From positions 6,374,001-6,438,000 of the forward strand of contig NZ_CP108882.1 of the NCBI RefSeq assembly GCF_036347055.1: a stretch of 64,000 nt of DNA. The letters run 5' to 3'. The notes under the pieces are model-generated. The model did no database searches. It was not told where the DNA came from and was given only the letters and a program-made list of their open reading frames with translations. A program made the translations under genes and the position numbers. Position 1 is the stretch's first letter. Each line of letters begins with the position of its first letter. Shown in pieces: positions 1 through 11,119 of the stretch. This stretch comes from Streptomyces sp. NBC_00820. GTDB taxonomy: Bacteria > Actinomycetota > Actinomycetes > Streptomycetales > Streptomycetaceae.

Positions 1-857
1 AGATCGTACGACCGCGGATGCTCCGCCAGTGCGAGCAGGCCGCCGGGGGCCGCGCCGCGCACGGTGTCGTTGCCCGCGACGGTGAGCAGGAAGAAGAACA
101 TCTCCAGTTCGGCGGAGCCGAGTTCGGCGTCGTGCGCGAGGGTCGTCATCACGTCGTCGGCCGGGTAACGCCGCTTGTAGGCCGCCAGTTGCCGGGCGTA
201 CGCGAACATGTCCCGCAGCATGGCCGGAGAGCGCGGGTTGACCGGCCTGCCCGCTCCGTCCAGCGTCGGCGTGCCGGCCTCGTCCGGGTCCTGGTAGCCG
301 ATCACCCGCTGCGTCCAGTGCAGCAGCAGCCGCCGGTCGCTCTCCGGAACCCCCAGCAGATCCGCGAGGTTGAGCAGCGCGTACTCGTCGGTGACGGCGC
401 CCACCAGATCCACCGTGCCGTCGCCGGCGTCCGCCGCGTCGCGTGCCCGCGCGAGCAGCGTGCGCGCCCGCCCGCGTGCCACGGCCGCGAACCGGTCGAC
501 GCGGCCCGGTGTGAACGCCCGGCTGACCAGGCGCCGCAGCCGGCCGTGCTGCGGCGGATCCTGGTTGAGCATCATGCTCCTGATGAACGGCAGGTCGTCC
601 GGGTCGGGGTCGCGGATCTGGGTCGCGCCGATGTACGACGAGTACGTCGCCGAGTCCTTGAGCACCCGCACCACGTCGGCGTGCCGGGTGACCGCCCAGA
701 ACCCGGGCCCGGCCGGCCAGCCCAGCACCTCGGGCTCGTCCTGCCAGGCCACCGGGTGCTCGTCGCGCAGCACCCGGTAGTCGGCGTACGGCACCCCGGC
801 GGCGTACCGGCGCGGGTCGAAGACGTCGGGTGCCGGTGCGGCCTCGCGTACGCTCAC
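1..857 (-). CDS. Cytochrome P450, C-terminus beyond left edge
   Basis: The visible part is the first ~285 residues of a soluble bacterial P450, which would use ferredoxin-delivered electrons to mono-oxygenate a small molecule. The I-helix oxygen-activating motif AGNDT lies near residues 261-265. A C-helix-type stretch NQDPPQHGRLRRLVSRAF lies near residues 100-117; its His-Arg pair normally contacts the heme propionates. The EXXR motif and heme-binding Cys would lie outside the window. The GTG start (855-857) overlaps the TGA of the upstream alpha/beta hydrolase as GTGA, so the two are probably translated together, and the hydrolase may act on the same pathway. The substrate cannot be told from sequence. 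The geosmin synthase close by runs the other way, so a joint pathway is not implied. Confidence 0.88.
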   Translation of the reverse strand, partial: MSVREAAPAPDVFDPRRYAAGVPYADYRVLRDEHPVAWQDEPEVLGWPAGPGFWAVTRHADVVRVLKDSATYSSYIGATQIRDPDPDDLPFIRSMMLNQDPPQHGRLRRLVSRAFTPGRVDRFAAVARGRARTLLARARDAADAGDGTVDLVGAVTDEYALLNLADLLGVPESDRRLLLHWTQRVIGYQDPDEAGTPTLDGAGRPVNPRSPAMLRDMFAYARQLAAYKRRYPADDVMTTLAHDAELGSAELEMFFFLLTVAGNDTVRGAAPGGLLALAEHPRSYD

Positions 858-1645
858 CCTCGCGCGCCCGCATCGGTGGTGTCCTCCCGCAGGAAGTCCT
901 CCACCACGCGGATCAGTTCCAGCGGGGTCTCGTCCATCGCGTAGTGTCCGGCGCACGGCAGGACGGCGAGCCGCGCGCGCGGGTACCAGGACATCCACGT
1001 CTGCCGCATGAGGTCGGCCGACAGTGCCGGATCGAGCTCCCCGGCCACCGCCAGCGCGGGCACGTCGCTGCCCTCGACGTCCGCGCGGAAGTCGTCGCCC
1101 GCCCAGGAGTCGAGCCACGCCCGGAACGCCTTCACGTCACTGCACTCCAGCGAGCGGTCGACCATCCGGTCGAGCCAGGCGGCGGGACGGTGGCCGCCGG
1201 TGGTGACGTCGAGGATCGCGCGCCGGTTCTCCGGCCTGTGCGCCGCGTCCGCGAACAGCACGCCCTGCTCGCCGGGGAGCGGCAGCCCCGAGGCGGGCAC
1301 GGGGGAGACCCCGACGATCCGGCGCAGCCGCTGCGGAGCGACCGACAGCAGGCGCTGCGCCACCGCGCCGCCCATCGAGTGCCCCACCACCGAGAACCGC
1401 TCCCAGCCCAGCTGGTCGGCCACCCCCACCAGGTCCACGGCCGCCTCGGTGGTCGTGTACGAGCCCACCGCCTGCCTGGCCGCGCCGTAACCGCGCAGGT
1501 CGACCAGCGCGTAGGTGAACGCGGCGCGGTCGAGGTCCGGCAGGACGGGCGCGAAAGCGGAACGGTCGGCGAGCCAGCCGTGCACGGCGAACACCTTGTG
1601 GGCGCCGTCGCCGTGCACCTCATGGGGCAGTACGAAGGAGGTCAT
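854..1645 (-). CDS. Alpha/beta-fold hydrolase
   Basis: A 263-residue alpha/beta hydrolase. The oxyanion-hole segment VHGW lies near residues 21-24, the nucleophile elbow GHSMGG has Ser90, the acid is probably Asp205 (GELDP) and the base His234 (AGHY). This is the complete triad expected of an esterase, lactonase or haloperoxidase-like family member. The start chosen is the ATG at 1645. The open frame continues upstream to 1825, but that stretch has no family similarity. The stop overlaps the GTG of the P450 gene (GTGA), so the pair looks like a two-gene operon. Substrate unknown. Confidence 0.88.
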   Translation of the reverse strand: MTSFVLPHEVHGDGAHKVFAVHGWLADRSAFAPVLPDLDRAAFTYALVDLRGYGAARQAVGSYTTTEAAVDLVGVADQLGWERFSVVGHSMGGAVAQRLLSVAPQRLRRIVGVSPVPASGLPLPGEQGVLFADAAHRPENRRAILDVTTGGHRPAAWLDRMVDRSLECSDVKAFRAWLDSWAGDDFRADVEGSDVPALAVAGELDPALSADLMRQTWMSWYPRARLAVLPCAGHYAMDETPLELIRVVEDFLREDTTDAGARG

Positions 1646-1879
1646 GCGCCTACCGTGGCCCGCCCGCGGAAGCTCGGCAAGGGCGCGTACGGGCGTTCGC
1701 CTGAACGCCCCCTTCCCCTCGCTGCCTTGGCCCACCCGCGCGCCGACGGCCTCCGCCCCCTGCCTGCCGGAAACCCTTAACGCCACACATACCGGCGGAA
1801 GTTCACTGTTTCCGCGAGGGTTCACGCGATGGTGTGATCATGTCCCCGCGAGCGGATGCCGTTCCGGGGGCACGGGTAG

Positions 1880-4048
<2,169 letters not shown>

Positions 4049-4161
4049 CGTCCGGGACGCTCCGGACACCGGGACGCCTCGGGGCCTCGGACAGCGGGAT
4101 GCTCCGGACTCCGGTGCCGCCGCGGCTGCCGCCGACCGTCCCGCCCGCTTTCCGGTCCGCT

Positions 4162-4893
4162 TCAGGCGGTCCGGCACGCCCGCGCGGCGTGCTCGACCGC
4201 GGCCTGGGCCAGGGCGCGCACGACCGGGTGCGGACGCGAGCCGTCGCCGGACAGCTCCGGCTGGAAGAGGGTGCCCAGGAAGAAGGGATGGTCCGGCAGT
4301 TCGGCGACGCGGACCTGGCCGTCCTCGTCGTGCCCGGAGAACCGCAGACCGTGCGCGCTCAGCGTGTCGAGGTGGCGGGAGGGGCCGTACGCGCAGAAGT
4401 ACCGCTCGACCGTGCGCGCCGAGCCGATCACGGAGTGGGCCAGCGAGCCCGGCTCCAGGGTCACCGCGGCCTCGTGACCGATCAGCGAGCAGGCCAGCGG
4501 CTCGATGAGGGGGTCCTCGGTGCCGGGGTCGTTCTCGGCGTGCGCGACCCGGGCCAGCCCGCACACGTTCCGGGCGAACTCCAGCAGCGCGTGCTGGAAG
4601 CCGCCGCACGTACCGAGGAACGGGATGCCCTCCTCGCGCGCGGTGCGGACGGCCGCGAGGACACCGGCCTCGCTGCGGTACGGGCTGCCCGGCAGCACCC
4701 ACACGGCGTCGAACCCGCGTACCGCGCCCTCGGCCTCCGCCTCCTCGGACGGGATCCAGTAGGCGTCCAGGACCAGTCGGTCGCGTTCGGCGAGCGCGTC
4801 GAGCAGGAGGGGGATCCGGGTGTGCGAGACGACGTTGGGGGAGCGGTCCCCGACGAGGGCGATGGTGGCGGTGCGAGCCGCGGTGTTCGTCAT
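4162..4893 (-). CDS. CTP synthase C-terminal-like class I amidotransferase homologue
   Basis: A 243-residue protein resembling only the glutaminase half of CTP synthase, a stand-alone family (annotated elsewhere as CTP synthase C-terminal region-related protein). The nucleophile is in GTCGGFQHALLE (Cys96). In class I amidotransferases the Cys is activated by a His in an HPE motif; here the equivalent is FQPE (Gln211, Glu213), so classical glutaminase chemistry is doubtful. As I recall, Gln at this position is shared by the family. No synthetase domain is encoded nearby. The ATG at 4893 is chosen because an AGGA lies ~8 nt upstream; an ATG at 4902 is possible. Divergent from the LysR gene across a 93-bp spacer with two palindromes. 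Confidence 0.82.
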   Translation of the reverse strand: MTNTAARTATIALVGDRSPNVVSHTRIPLLLDALAERDRLVLDAYWIPSEEAEAEGAVRGFDAVWVLPGSPYRSEAGVLAAVRTAREEGIPFLGTCGGFQHALLEFARNVCGLARVAHAENDPGTEDPLIEPLACSLIGHEAAVTLEPGSLAHSVIGSARTVERYFCAYGPSRHLDTLSAHGLRFSGHDEDGQVRVAELPDHPFFLGTLFQPELSGDGSRPHPVVRALAQAAVEHAARACRTA

Positions 4894-4924
4894 GCCGTTC
4901 ATCCTGGGCGGCGCCCGTGGTTCA

Positions 4925-4960
4925 CGTCCAACGATGATTCCTGGACGCTCGATAAGCGTT
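4925..4960. promoter_or_regulatory. Two perfect inverted repeats between divergent genes (LysR operator candidate)
   Basis: CGTCCA at 4925-4930 pairs with TGGACG at 4942-4947 across 11 nt. A second palindrome, ACGCT (4945-4949) with AGCGT (4955-4959) across 5 nt, overlaps it by 3 bases. Both sit 27-60 bp before the LysR start and 32-66 bp before the amidotransferase start. LysR regulators usually bind dyad sites with about 11-nt spacing between divergent genes, so this is the natural autoregulatory site. Binding is inferred only. Confidence 0.5.
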
Positions 4961-4986
4961 TCTGATGGAGTGGCATCCTGTCCGGC

Positions 4987-5853
4987 ATGGACCCGCACCT
5001 GCTGCGCACGTACGTCACCGTGGCGCGCCTCGCCTCCTTCTCCGAGGCCGCCCGCGAGCTGGGCTACACCCAGTCCGCGGTCTCCCAGCACATCGCCGCC
5101 CTCGAACAGGACCTCGGCGCGCCCCTGCTCACCCGGCGCCCGGTCACGCCCACCGCTGCCGGTGAGCGCCTCCTGGAACACGCGGGCCCGCTGCTGCTGC
5201 GCCTGGACGCGGCCCGCGTCGACGTCGTACGCATGGCGGCGGCCCCCGCGCACGGCCTGACCCTCGCCACCACCCCCACCGCCCTCGGCCCCCGCGTCCT
5301 CGCCCTGCTCCCCGCGGCCGGCGTGACGCTGCGCGTCCTCACCCGCGACGACATCCCGGCCGCCGTCGCCACCGGCACCGCCGACCTCGGTCTGGTCGAC
5401 GGCCTCGCCGCTCCCAGCGACCCGCTGAGGCTGCCCGACGTGGCGCCGCTGACGGTTCACGGGGTCGACGAGGAACCCGTCGCCGTCCTGCTGCCCGCCG
5501 GACATCCCCTGGCCGGCCGTCCCGGCCTGCGCCTCGGCGACCTCGCCGACGCCCGCTGGATCGACGCCCCGGACGCCGGCCTCCCGCTCGCCCAGCTGCG
5601 TGCCGTGAACGGCGGGGGCGCCTTCCGCCCGGCCCTGCGCTACGAGGGCACCGACCTGCGTACCCTCACCGCGCTCACGGCCGCCGGCCACGGCCTCACC
5701 CTGCTGCCCCGCTCCACGGCCGACGCGGTACCGGGCGCTGTCGCCGTTCCCCTCACCGCACCCCGGGTCGTCCACCGCACGGAACTCGTGCACGCGGGTG
5801 CCGTCGGCGGCGCGGCGGGGGAGTTGGTACGTGGGGTGAGGGAGGGGGTGTGA
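4987..5853 (+). CDS. LysR-family transcriptional regulator
   Basis: A 288-residue LysR regulator. The N-terminal winged helix is clear: MDPHLLRTYVTVARLASFSEAA, recognition helix around YTQSAVSQHIAALEQ (residues ~28-42), then the linker helix. Residues ~90-285 form the effector-binding domain. It is divergently transcribed from the CTP-synthase-like amidotransferase, the usual arrangement for a LysR protein controlling its neighbour. Start ATG at 4987 places the helix-turn-helix at the extreme N-terminus as expected. Effector unknown. Confidence 0.93.
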   Translation: MDPHLLRTYVTVARLASFSEAARELGYTQSAVSQHIAALEQDLGAPLLTRRPVTPTAAGERLLEHAGPLLLRLDAARVDVVRMAAAPAHGLTLATTPTALGPRVLALLPAAGVTLRVLTRDDIPAAVATGTADLGLVDGLAAPSDPLRLPDVAPLTVHGVDEEPVAVLLPAGHPLAGRPGLRLGDLADARWIDAPDAGLPLAQLRAVNGGGAFRPALRYEGTDLRTLTALTAAGHGLTLLPRSTADAVPGAVAVPLTAPRVVHRTELVHAGAVGGAAGELVRGVREGV

Positions 5854-6045
5854 GAGAGGGCGGGGCGTGGGGGTGTGAGTGGGAGAGCGGTGGGTGTGAC
5901 CCGGGAGGTGCACGAAGCGTCCCGCTCGGCACGGGCGTAGCTCTCCGCATGACTACCCTCCGCAACCCTCCGGCCAGTCTCACTCGTTCGTGCCTCGTCG
6001 TGGCGGGGTGCCCCGGGTAGAGCACCAGCCGGAGGCGAGCGAACC

Positions 6046-6720
6046 ATGGAACAGACAGTGTTGCGTCCCAAGCCGATGCCCGGCCGGGACCGGTGGTCCA
6101 GGCGGGAGCGGGGCGAGAGGGAAGGACGGGGTGAGAGGGAAGGACGGGGTGAGAGGGAGGCGCCGGACCGGGCCGGCGAGCCGGGGGCTTCGACCGCCCT
6201 GGTCCGGCGGCCGCACGCCGCTCGCCGGCGTGGCCGGCGGATCAGGACCCTGCTGTTCAGCCTGACCGTCGGCACCGTTCTGGTGCTCTGCGGGATCGGG
6301 CTCGGCACGGTGGGCGCCACGGTGATCGGCATGAGCAGGCTGGCCGAGGCACGGGGCCACACCGCGCCGTTCGAAGCTTCGGTGAAGTCCGAGTCCGCCA
6401 AGTCCGCCGCGTCCCCGCGGGGCGCCGGGTCAGCGGGCCCGGCCGAGGTCAGGCCCGGCGTCACGCTGGGCGTGGAGGCCGTGGACGCCGAGAACGTGGG
6501 CGCGCTGATCACCGGCGTCCACCTGCCCGGCCCCGGCTACACGGCGGGCCTGGTGCGCGGCGACATCCTGCTCCAGTTCGGCGCCGCCCGCATCGACAGC
6601 GCCGCCGACCTCGCCCGAGCCGTCGCCCACGGCCGCCCCGGCACGGAGGTGAGCGTCACGGTGCGCCACCACAGCGGGAACTTCCAGCAGTTGACGGTGG
6701 TACTGGGCGTGGTGACCTGA
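6046..6720 (+). CDS. Membrane-anchored PDZ-domain protein
   Basis: A 224-residue protein with a basic N-terminal tail, one transmembrane segment (residues ~68-95, RTLLFSLTVGTVLVLCG...) and an extracytoplasmic PDZ domain (~135-222, including GALITGVHLPGPGYTAGLVRGDILLQF and a terminal RHHSGNFQQLTV). The PDZ is like those of HtrA/DegP proteases, but no protease domain is present, so it probably recruits or senses exported proteins. The cytoplasmic tail contains an 18-bp tandem repeat giving repeated GEREGR. No evident operon partner. Confidence 0.85.
   Translation: MEQTVLRPKPMPGRDRWSRRERGEREGRGEREGRGEREAPDRAGEPGASTALVRRPHAARRRGRRIRTLLFSLTVGTVLVLCGIGLGTVGATVIGMSRLAEARGHTAPFEASVKSESAKSAASPRGAGSAGPAEVRPGVTLGVEAVDAENVGALITGVHLPGPGYTAGLVRGDILLQFGAARIDSAADLARAVAHGRPGTEVSVTVRHHSGNFQQLTVVLGVVT
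6112..6159 (+). repeat. 18-bp tandem repeat inside the PDZ protein gene
   Basis: About 2.6 copies of GAGAGGGAAGGACGGGGT, in frame, encoding GEREGR repeats in the predicted cytoplasmic tail. Copy number could vary between strains without breaking the frame. Confidence 0.8.
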
Positions 6721-7005
6721 GCGCAGTGGGTGGGGGAGGCGGAGTGGGACGGGGGCGTGGACAGGGTCGCGGGCAGGGGCGCGGGCAGGGGTGGCGAGGG
6801 CGGTCCGGGCGGTCCGGCCCAGGTCGTCCCCGCCACCCTCCTTCCTCCCGCCCCTCCTCGTTCCTCCCGTAAACCCGCTGGTCACCCCACGCCCCACAGG
6901 GGATGATGGCCCCATGCCCACCGCGCGCTCCCGGTCGGCCCGACCGGGCGGGAGACCGTGCGGAACGGCTTCGCCCCGTCACCTCGACCGCGTTCGGAGG
7001 CCCGG

Positions 7006-8133
7006 ATGACCGGTAGCACGCCCGCACACTTCACCGCCGACGACTACAAGGCCCGCATGGAACGCGCCGCGCGTGCCGCGGGCGATGCCGGTCTGGCGGG
7101 GCTGCTCGTGGCGCCGGGTCCGGACATGGTGTGGCTGACCGGGTACACGCCCACCGCGATCACCGAACGGCTCACCGTCCTCGTCCTCACCCCCGGCCGT
7201 GAACCCGTACTCGTCGTGCCCACCCTGGAGGCCCCGGACGCCGAGGAGGCGGCCGGCGCGACCGCGCTGACCCTGCGCGACTGGACCGACGGCAAGGACC
7301 CGTACGCGGTCACCGCCGAGCTGCTCGACAGGCGTGGCCGCTTCGGTATCAGTGACAACACCTGGGCGATGCACCTGCTGGGCCTCCAGCGGACGTTGCC
7401 GGACACCGGCTACGCCTCTCTCACCGACGCCCTCCCGATGCTCCGCGCGGTGAAGGACGCGGCCGAACTGGAGCTCCTGGCAGCCGCGGGCGCGGCTGCC
7501 GACGCAACGTTCGAGGAGATCCGCAACGTTCCCTTCGCCGGGCGCCGCGAGTCCGACATCGGCCGCGACCTCGCCGACCTGCTGCTGCGATTCGGGCACT
7601 CCCAGGTCGACTTCACCGTCGTCGGCTCCGGCCCCAACGGCGCCAACCCGCACCACGAGGTCGGCGACCGCGTCATCCAGGACGGCGACATGGTCGTCCT
7701 GGACTTCGGCGGCCTGAAGGGCGGCTACGGCTCCGACACCACGCGCACGGTCCACGTCGGCGAGCCGACCGAGGAGGAGCGCCGGGTCCACGACACCGTG
7801 CGCGCCGCACAGGAGGCGGGCTTCCGGGTCGTACGGCCGGGCGTGGCCTGCCAGGACGTCGACCGGGCCGCACGCGCGGTGATCACCGACGCCGGGTACG
7901 GCGAGTACTTCATCCACCGCACCGGGCACGGCATCGGCGTCACCACGCACGAGCCGCCGTACATGATCGAGGGCGAGGAACAGCCCCTCGTGCCCGGCAT
8001 GTGCTTCTCCGTGGAGCCCGGGATCTACCTGCCCGGCCGGTTCGGGGTGCGCATCGAGGACATCGTCACGGTGACCGAGGACGGTGGCCGCCGGTTCAAC
8101 AACACCACCCGTGAGATGGTCATAGTGGACTGA
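7006..8133 (+). CDS. M24-family metallopeptidase (Xaa-Pro aminopeptidase/prolidase type)
   Basis: A 375-residue pita-bread peptidase. All five dinuclear-metal ligands are visible: Asp233 (VLDFGG), Asp244 (GSDTTRT), His308 (RTGHGIG), Glu337 (SVEPGI) and Glu351 (RIEDIV). The substrate His is in THEPPY. Residues ~10-145 are the creatinase-like N-terminal domain. The ATG at 7006 is preceded by GGAGG at 6996-7000; the frame is open upstream, but this ribosome site decides the start. Likely a cytosolic enzyme removing N-terminal residues before proline or splitting X-Pro dipeptides. The next gene follows after 55 bp on the same strand and may be co-transcribed. Confidence 0.93.
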   Translation: MTGSTPAHFTADDYKARMERAARAAGDAGLAGLLVAPGPDMVWLTGYTPTAITERLTVLVLTPGREPVLVVPTLEAPDAEEAAGATALTLRDWTDGKDPYAVTAELLDRRGRFGISDNTWAMHLLGLQRTLPDTGYASLTDALPMLRAVKDAAELELLAAAGAAADATFEEIRNVPFAGRRESDIGRDLADLLLRFGHSQVDFTVVGSGPNGANPHHEVGDRVIQDGDMVVLDFGGLKGGYGSDTTRTVHVGEPTEEERRVHDTVRAAQEAGFRVVRPGVACQDVDRAARAVITDAGYGEYFIHRTGHGIGVTTHEPPYMIEGEEQPLVPGMCFSVEPGIYLPGRFGVRIEDIVTVTEDGGRRFNNTTREMVIVD

Positions 8134-8188
8134 GAGGGCCAAGAGGCACATTCTCGACGGACATCCCGGAACGGCGACCACACGACCC

Positions 8189-9199
8189 ATGACCCAGGCA
8201 CCGACACCCACTGCCGACACCGTGCGCAGACTCGTGCGTTCGCTGCTCAAGGAGAGCAGGGAGAGCAGGGAGAGCAAGGAGAGCGGGGAGGGCAGGGGCA
8301 AGAACGGCGCGGACGGCGGCGTGAGCGCGCACGGCACCGCCGTACCCGACGTCCGCCCGGTCACTGAGGGCCGCGCGTACACCTGGTGGGTCGGCACCCG
8401 GCACGTGCTGCGGCTCGCACCCGACCGCGAGGCCTCCCTGCGCCGTCGCCGTGAACTGCGCCTGCGCGACATCGTGCGCCCGCACGTCCCCGTCCCCGTC
8501 GTCGTACCGGTCTCCGTCGCGCACGGTGAGTGGGCGCCCGGTCTGGCCTGCACGCTCGACGCCAAGGTGCCCGGGGGCACCACGGACGAGCACGACGTCT
8601 CCGCCCTCGGCGAGGCCGATCTCGCCGGACTGCTCACCGGGCTGCGCGCGGTGCCCGTACGGCAGGCCGAGACGCTCGGCGTGCCGCGTACGGCCCCGCG
8701 CTCCCTGGAGGCGTTGCGCCGCATGTCCGTGCACGCGGCCGAACGGCTCGCCGCCGCCGACGAGTTCGACCCCGCCCGGCTGCACCAGCTCACCTCGCCC
8801 GGCGCCGTCCAGCTCGCCGCTCAGCCCGGTTCCGCCGTGCTCACCCACCACGGACTGGCCGGCGAGCACGTGGTGGTCAGCGCCGACGGGCGGGTCCGCG
8901 GCATCCTGGACTGGACCCGGGCCGTGGTCGGTGACCCGGCCGAGGACATCGCCGGTCTCGCCGTCGCCGTCGGCTCCCCGGCGGCCGTCCGCGCCGCCAC
9001 CCTCGCCGGCTACGGCGCCCGGCCCTGCCTGCGTGGCCTGTGGCTCGCCCGCTGCGACACCGTCCTGCGCCTCGCCGACCACCTGGAGGGCCGCGCGCCC
9101 GGCTCCCTGCCCCTGCTGCGCACCCAGTTGCGGCGCGCCTGGGAGCCGATCCTGCTGGAGCGGGTCACCGAGCTGAAGGACGAGGAGACCGAACTCTAG
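8189..9199 (+). CDS. Aminoglycoside-phosphotransferase-fold protein, degenerate catalytic loop
   Basis: A 336-residue APH/choline-kinase-fold protein. The metal-binding end motif GILDWTRAVVGDPAEDIAGL (Asp241) and the overall C-lobe are recognisable. The catalytic loop, normally HGDLHPGNVL, reads HHGLAGEHVVV (residues 220-230): catalytic Asp is Leu223 and the metal-binding Asn is His227. As read, it is unlikely to transfer phosphate, so it may be a pseudokinase or a nucleotide/ligand binder. Residues 22-35 are a low-complexity Ser/Arg/Glu stretch from a 9-bp tandem repeat (8251-8290). Contrast the intact APH homologue at 26257-27120. Confidence 0.78.
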   Translation: MTQAPTPTADTVRRLVRSLLKESRESRESKESGEGRGKNGADGGVSAHGTAVPDVRPVTEGRAYTWWVGTRHVLRLAPDREASLRRRRELRLRDIVRPHVPVPVVVPVSVAHGEWAPGLACTLDAKVPGGTTDEHDVSALGEADLAGLLTGLRAVPVRQAETLGVPRTAPRSLEALRRMSVHAAERLAAADEFDPARLHQLTSPGAVQLAAQPGSAVLTHHGLAGEHVVVSADGRVRGILDWTRAVVGDPAEDIAGLAVAVGSPAAVRAATLAGYGARPCLRGLWLARCDTVLRLADHLEGRAPGSLPLLRTQLRRAWEPILLERVTELKDEETEL

Positions 9200-9221
9200 G
9201 GGCCTCCTCGCGGGCACGAGC

Positions 9222-9245
9222 CGAGCCGGGCGCCCGCCCGGCTCG
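9222..9245. terminator. Hairpin terminator between convergent genes
   Basis: A perfect 10-bp stem CGAGCCGGGC / GCCCGGCTCG with a 4-nt loop, 23 bp after the APH-like gene stop and downstream of the convergent treZ. No U-tract, typical of Streptomyces bidirectional terminators. Confidence 0.65.
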
Positions 9246-9373
9246 ACTCGCCTCCGCAGGGCCTCAGCCCCGGCCCCACTGTTCCCGGCCCAGCATCGGC
9301 CTTGCCGTGCGCGCCGTGTCCTCAAGGGCATGCGCGATGCCCCGGTGCCTCCCGCTCGGCGCAGCACCCCCGC

Positions 9374-11119
9374 TCAGGCCTGCGTCAGCACCACGCACGA
9401 CTCCCCGGGGACCTGCAGCAGCCCGTCCGGGCCCGGGGCCAGAACCGGGTCCCACGCGGCGAGCACCCGCAGCCGGCCGGTGCCGAGCGGGATCGCCGCC
9501 GGCTGCTTGCCGAGATTGACGGCCACGCGGACGTCCCCGCGCCGGAAGGCCAGCCAGCGGCCCTCCTCGTCGTACGCCACCTTCGTGTCGGCGAGGTCGG
9601 GAGCGGTGAGGTCGGGCAGTTCGCGGCGCAGCCCGATCAGCCGGCGGTACCAGGAGAGCACGCGCGCGTGGGGTTCGCGCTCGGGCTCCGACCAGTCCAG
9701 GCAGGACCGCTCCCGGGTCGCCGGGTCCTGCGGGTCGGGTACGTCCTCCTCGGCCCAGCCGTGCGCCGCGAACTCCCGTCGCCTGCCCTGCCGTACGGCC
9801 TCCGCCAGCTCCGGGTCCGTGTGGTCGGTGAAGTACTGCCACGGCGTGCCGGCCGCCCACTCCTCGCCCATGAACAGCATCGGGGTGGACGGCGCGGTGA
9901 GCGTGAGCGTGGCCGCGCAGGCCAGCAGTCCGGGGGAGAGTGTGGCCGAAAGCCGGTCGCCCTGGGCGCGGTTGCCGATCTGGTCGTGGGTCTGGCTGTA
10001 GCCCAGCAGCCGGTGGGCGCCCACGCGCCCGCGGTCCAGTGGCCGTCCGTGGTCACGACCCCGGAAGGACGAGTAGGTGCCGTCGTGGAAGTAGCCGCGG
10101 TTGAGGGTCTTGGCGAGCGCGGCGAGCGGGGCCCGCGCGAAGTCGGCGTAGTAGCCCTGGGACTCGCCGGTGAGCGCGGTGTGCAGGGCGTGGTGGAAGT
10201 CGTCGTTCCACTGCGCGTGCAGCCCGAGGCCGTGCTCCCCGCGCGGGGTGATGATCCGGGGATCGTTCAGGTCCGACTCGGCGACCAGGAACAGGGGGCG
10301 GCCCACCTCGGCGGCGAGGCCGTCGACCGCCGCCGACAGCTCCTCCAGGAAGTGACGCGCGCGCGTGTCGTGCAGCGCGTGCACGGCGTCCAGACGCAGC
10401 CCGTCGAGCCGGTAGTCGCGCAGCCACGCCAGCGCGCTCTCCAGGAAGTACGCGCGCACCTCGTCCGAGCCGGGCGCGTCCAGGTTCACCGCCGCACCCC
10501 AGGGCGTCTGATGCGTATCCGTGAAGTACGGCCCGAACGCGGGCAGATGATTGCCCGACGGGCCCAGGTGGTTGTGCACGACATCCAGGACGACACCCAG
10601 TCCCAGCTCGTGCGCCCGGTCCACGAACCGCTTCAGCGCCTCGGGACCGCCGTACGGCTCGTGCACCGCCCAGGGCGCCACCCCGTCGTACCCCCAGCCG
10701 TGCCGTCCCGGGACAGGGGTGAGTGGCATCAACTCCACGTGCGTGATGCCGAGTTCGGCGAGATGGTCGAGGCGTTCCGCGGCGGCGTCGAGGGTGCCCT
10801 CGCGGGTGTACGTGCCCACGTGCAGTTCGTAGAGCACCGCGCCCGGCAGCCCTCGCCCCTGCCACGGCGTACGCCACGCGTACCGCCCGTGGTCCACGAC
10901 CGCGCTCAGGCCGTCCGGACCGTCCGGCTGGCGGCGCGAGCGCGGATCGGGCAGCACGGCGCCGCCGTCCAGCCCGAAGCCGTAGCGGGTGCCGTCCACG
11001 GCCTGCGCCCGCCCTGTCCACCACCCCACCCGCTCCGGATCGCGCTCCAACGCGCGCGTGGCGCCGTCGCACTGAAGCGTCACGCGGTCTGCCTGTGGTG
11101 CCCACACGTCGAACTGCAC
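9374..11119 (-). CDS. treZ: Malto-oligosyltrehalose trehalohydrolase
   Basis: A 581-residue GH13 enzyme releasing trehalose from the malto-oligosyltrehalose made by TreY. An N-terminal beta-sandwich (~1-90) precedes the barrel. GH13 regions are visible: DVVHNHLG (~179-186), nucleophile Asp244 in GLRLDAVHAL, acid Glu281 in LVAESDLND, and transition-state Asp in YSQTHDQIGNR. HVELMPLTPVPGRHGWGYDGV is characteristic of TreZ rather than of branching enzyme. It starts with GTG at 11119. treY lies ~3.4 kb upstream on the same strand with glgX beyond it, so the genes share a pathway but are not contiguous. Confidence 0.95.
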   Translation of the reverse strand: MQFDVWAPQADRVTLQCDGATRALERDPERVGWWTGRAQAVDGTRYGFGLDGGAVLPDPRSRRQPDGPDGLSAVVDHGRYAWRTPWQGRGLPGAVLYELHVGTYTREGTLDAAAERLDHLAELGITHVELMPLTPVPGRHGWGYDGVAPWAVHEPYGGPEALKRFVDRAHELGLGVVLDVVHNHLGPSGNHLPAFGPYFTDTHQTPWGAAVNLDAPGSDEVRAYFLESALAWLRDYRLDGLRLDAVHALHDTRARHFLEELSAAVDGLAAEVGRPLFLVAESDLNDPRIITPRGEHGLGLHAQWNDDFHHALHTALTGESQGYYADFARAPLAALAKTLNRGYFHDGTYSSFRGRDHGRPLDRGRVGAHRLLGYSQTHDQIGNRAQGDRLSATLSPGLLACAATLTLTAPSTPMLFMGEEWAAGTPWQYFTDHTDPELAEAVRQGRRREFAAHGWAEEDVPDPQDPATRERSCLDWSEPEREPHARVLSWYRRLIGLRRELPDLTAPDLADTKVAYDEEGRWLAFRRGDVRVAVNLGKQPAAIPLGTGRLRVLAAWDPVLAPGPDGLLQVPGESCVVLTQA

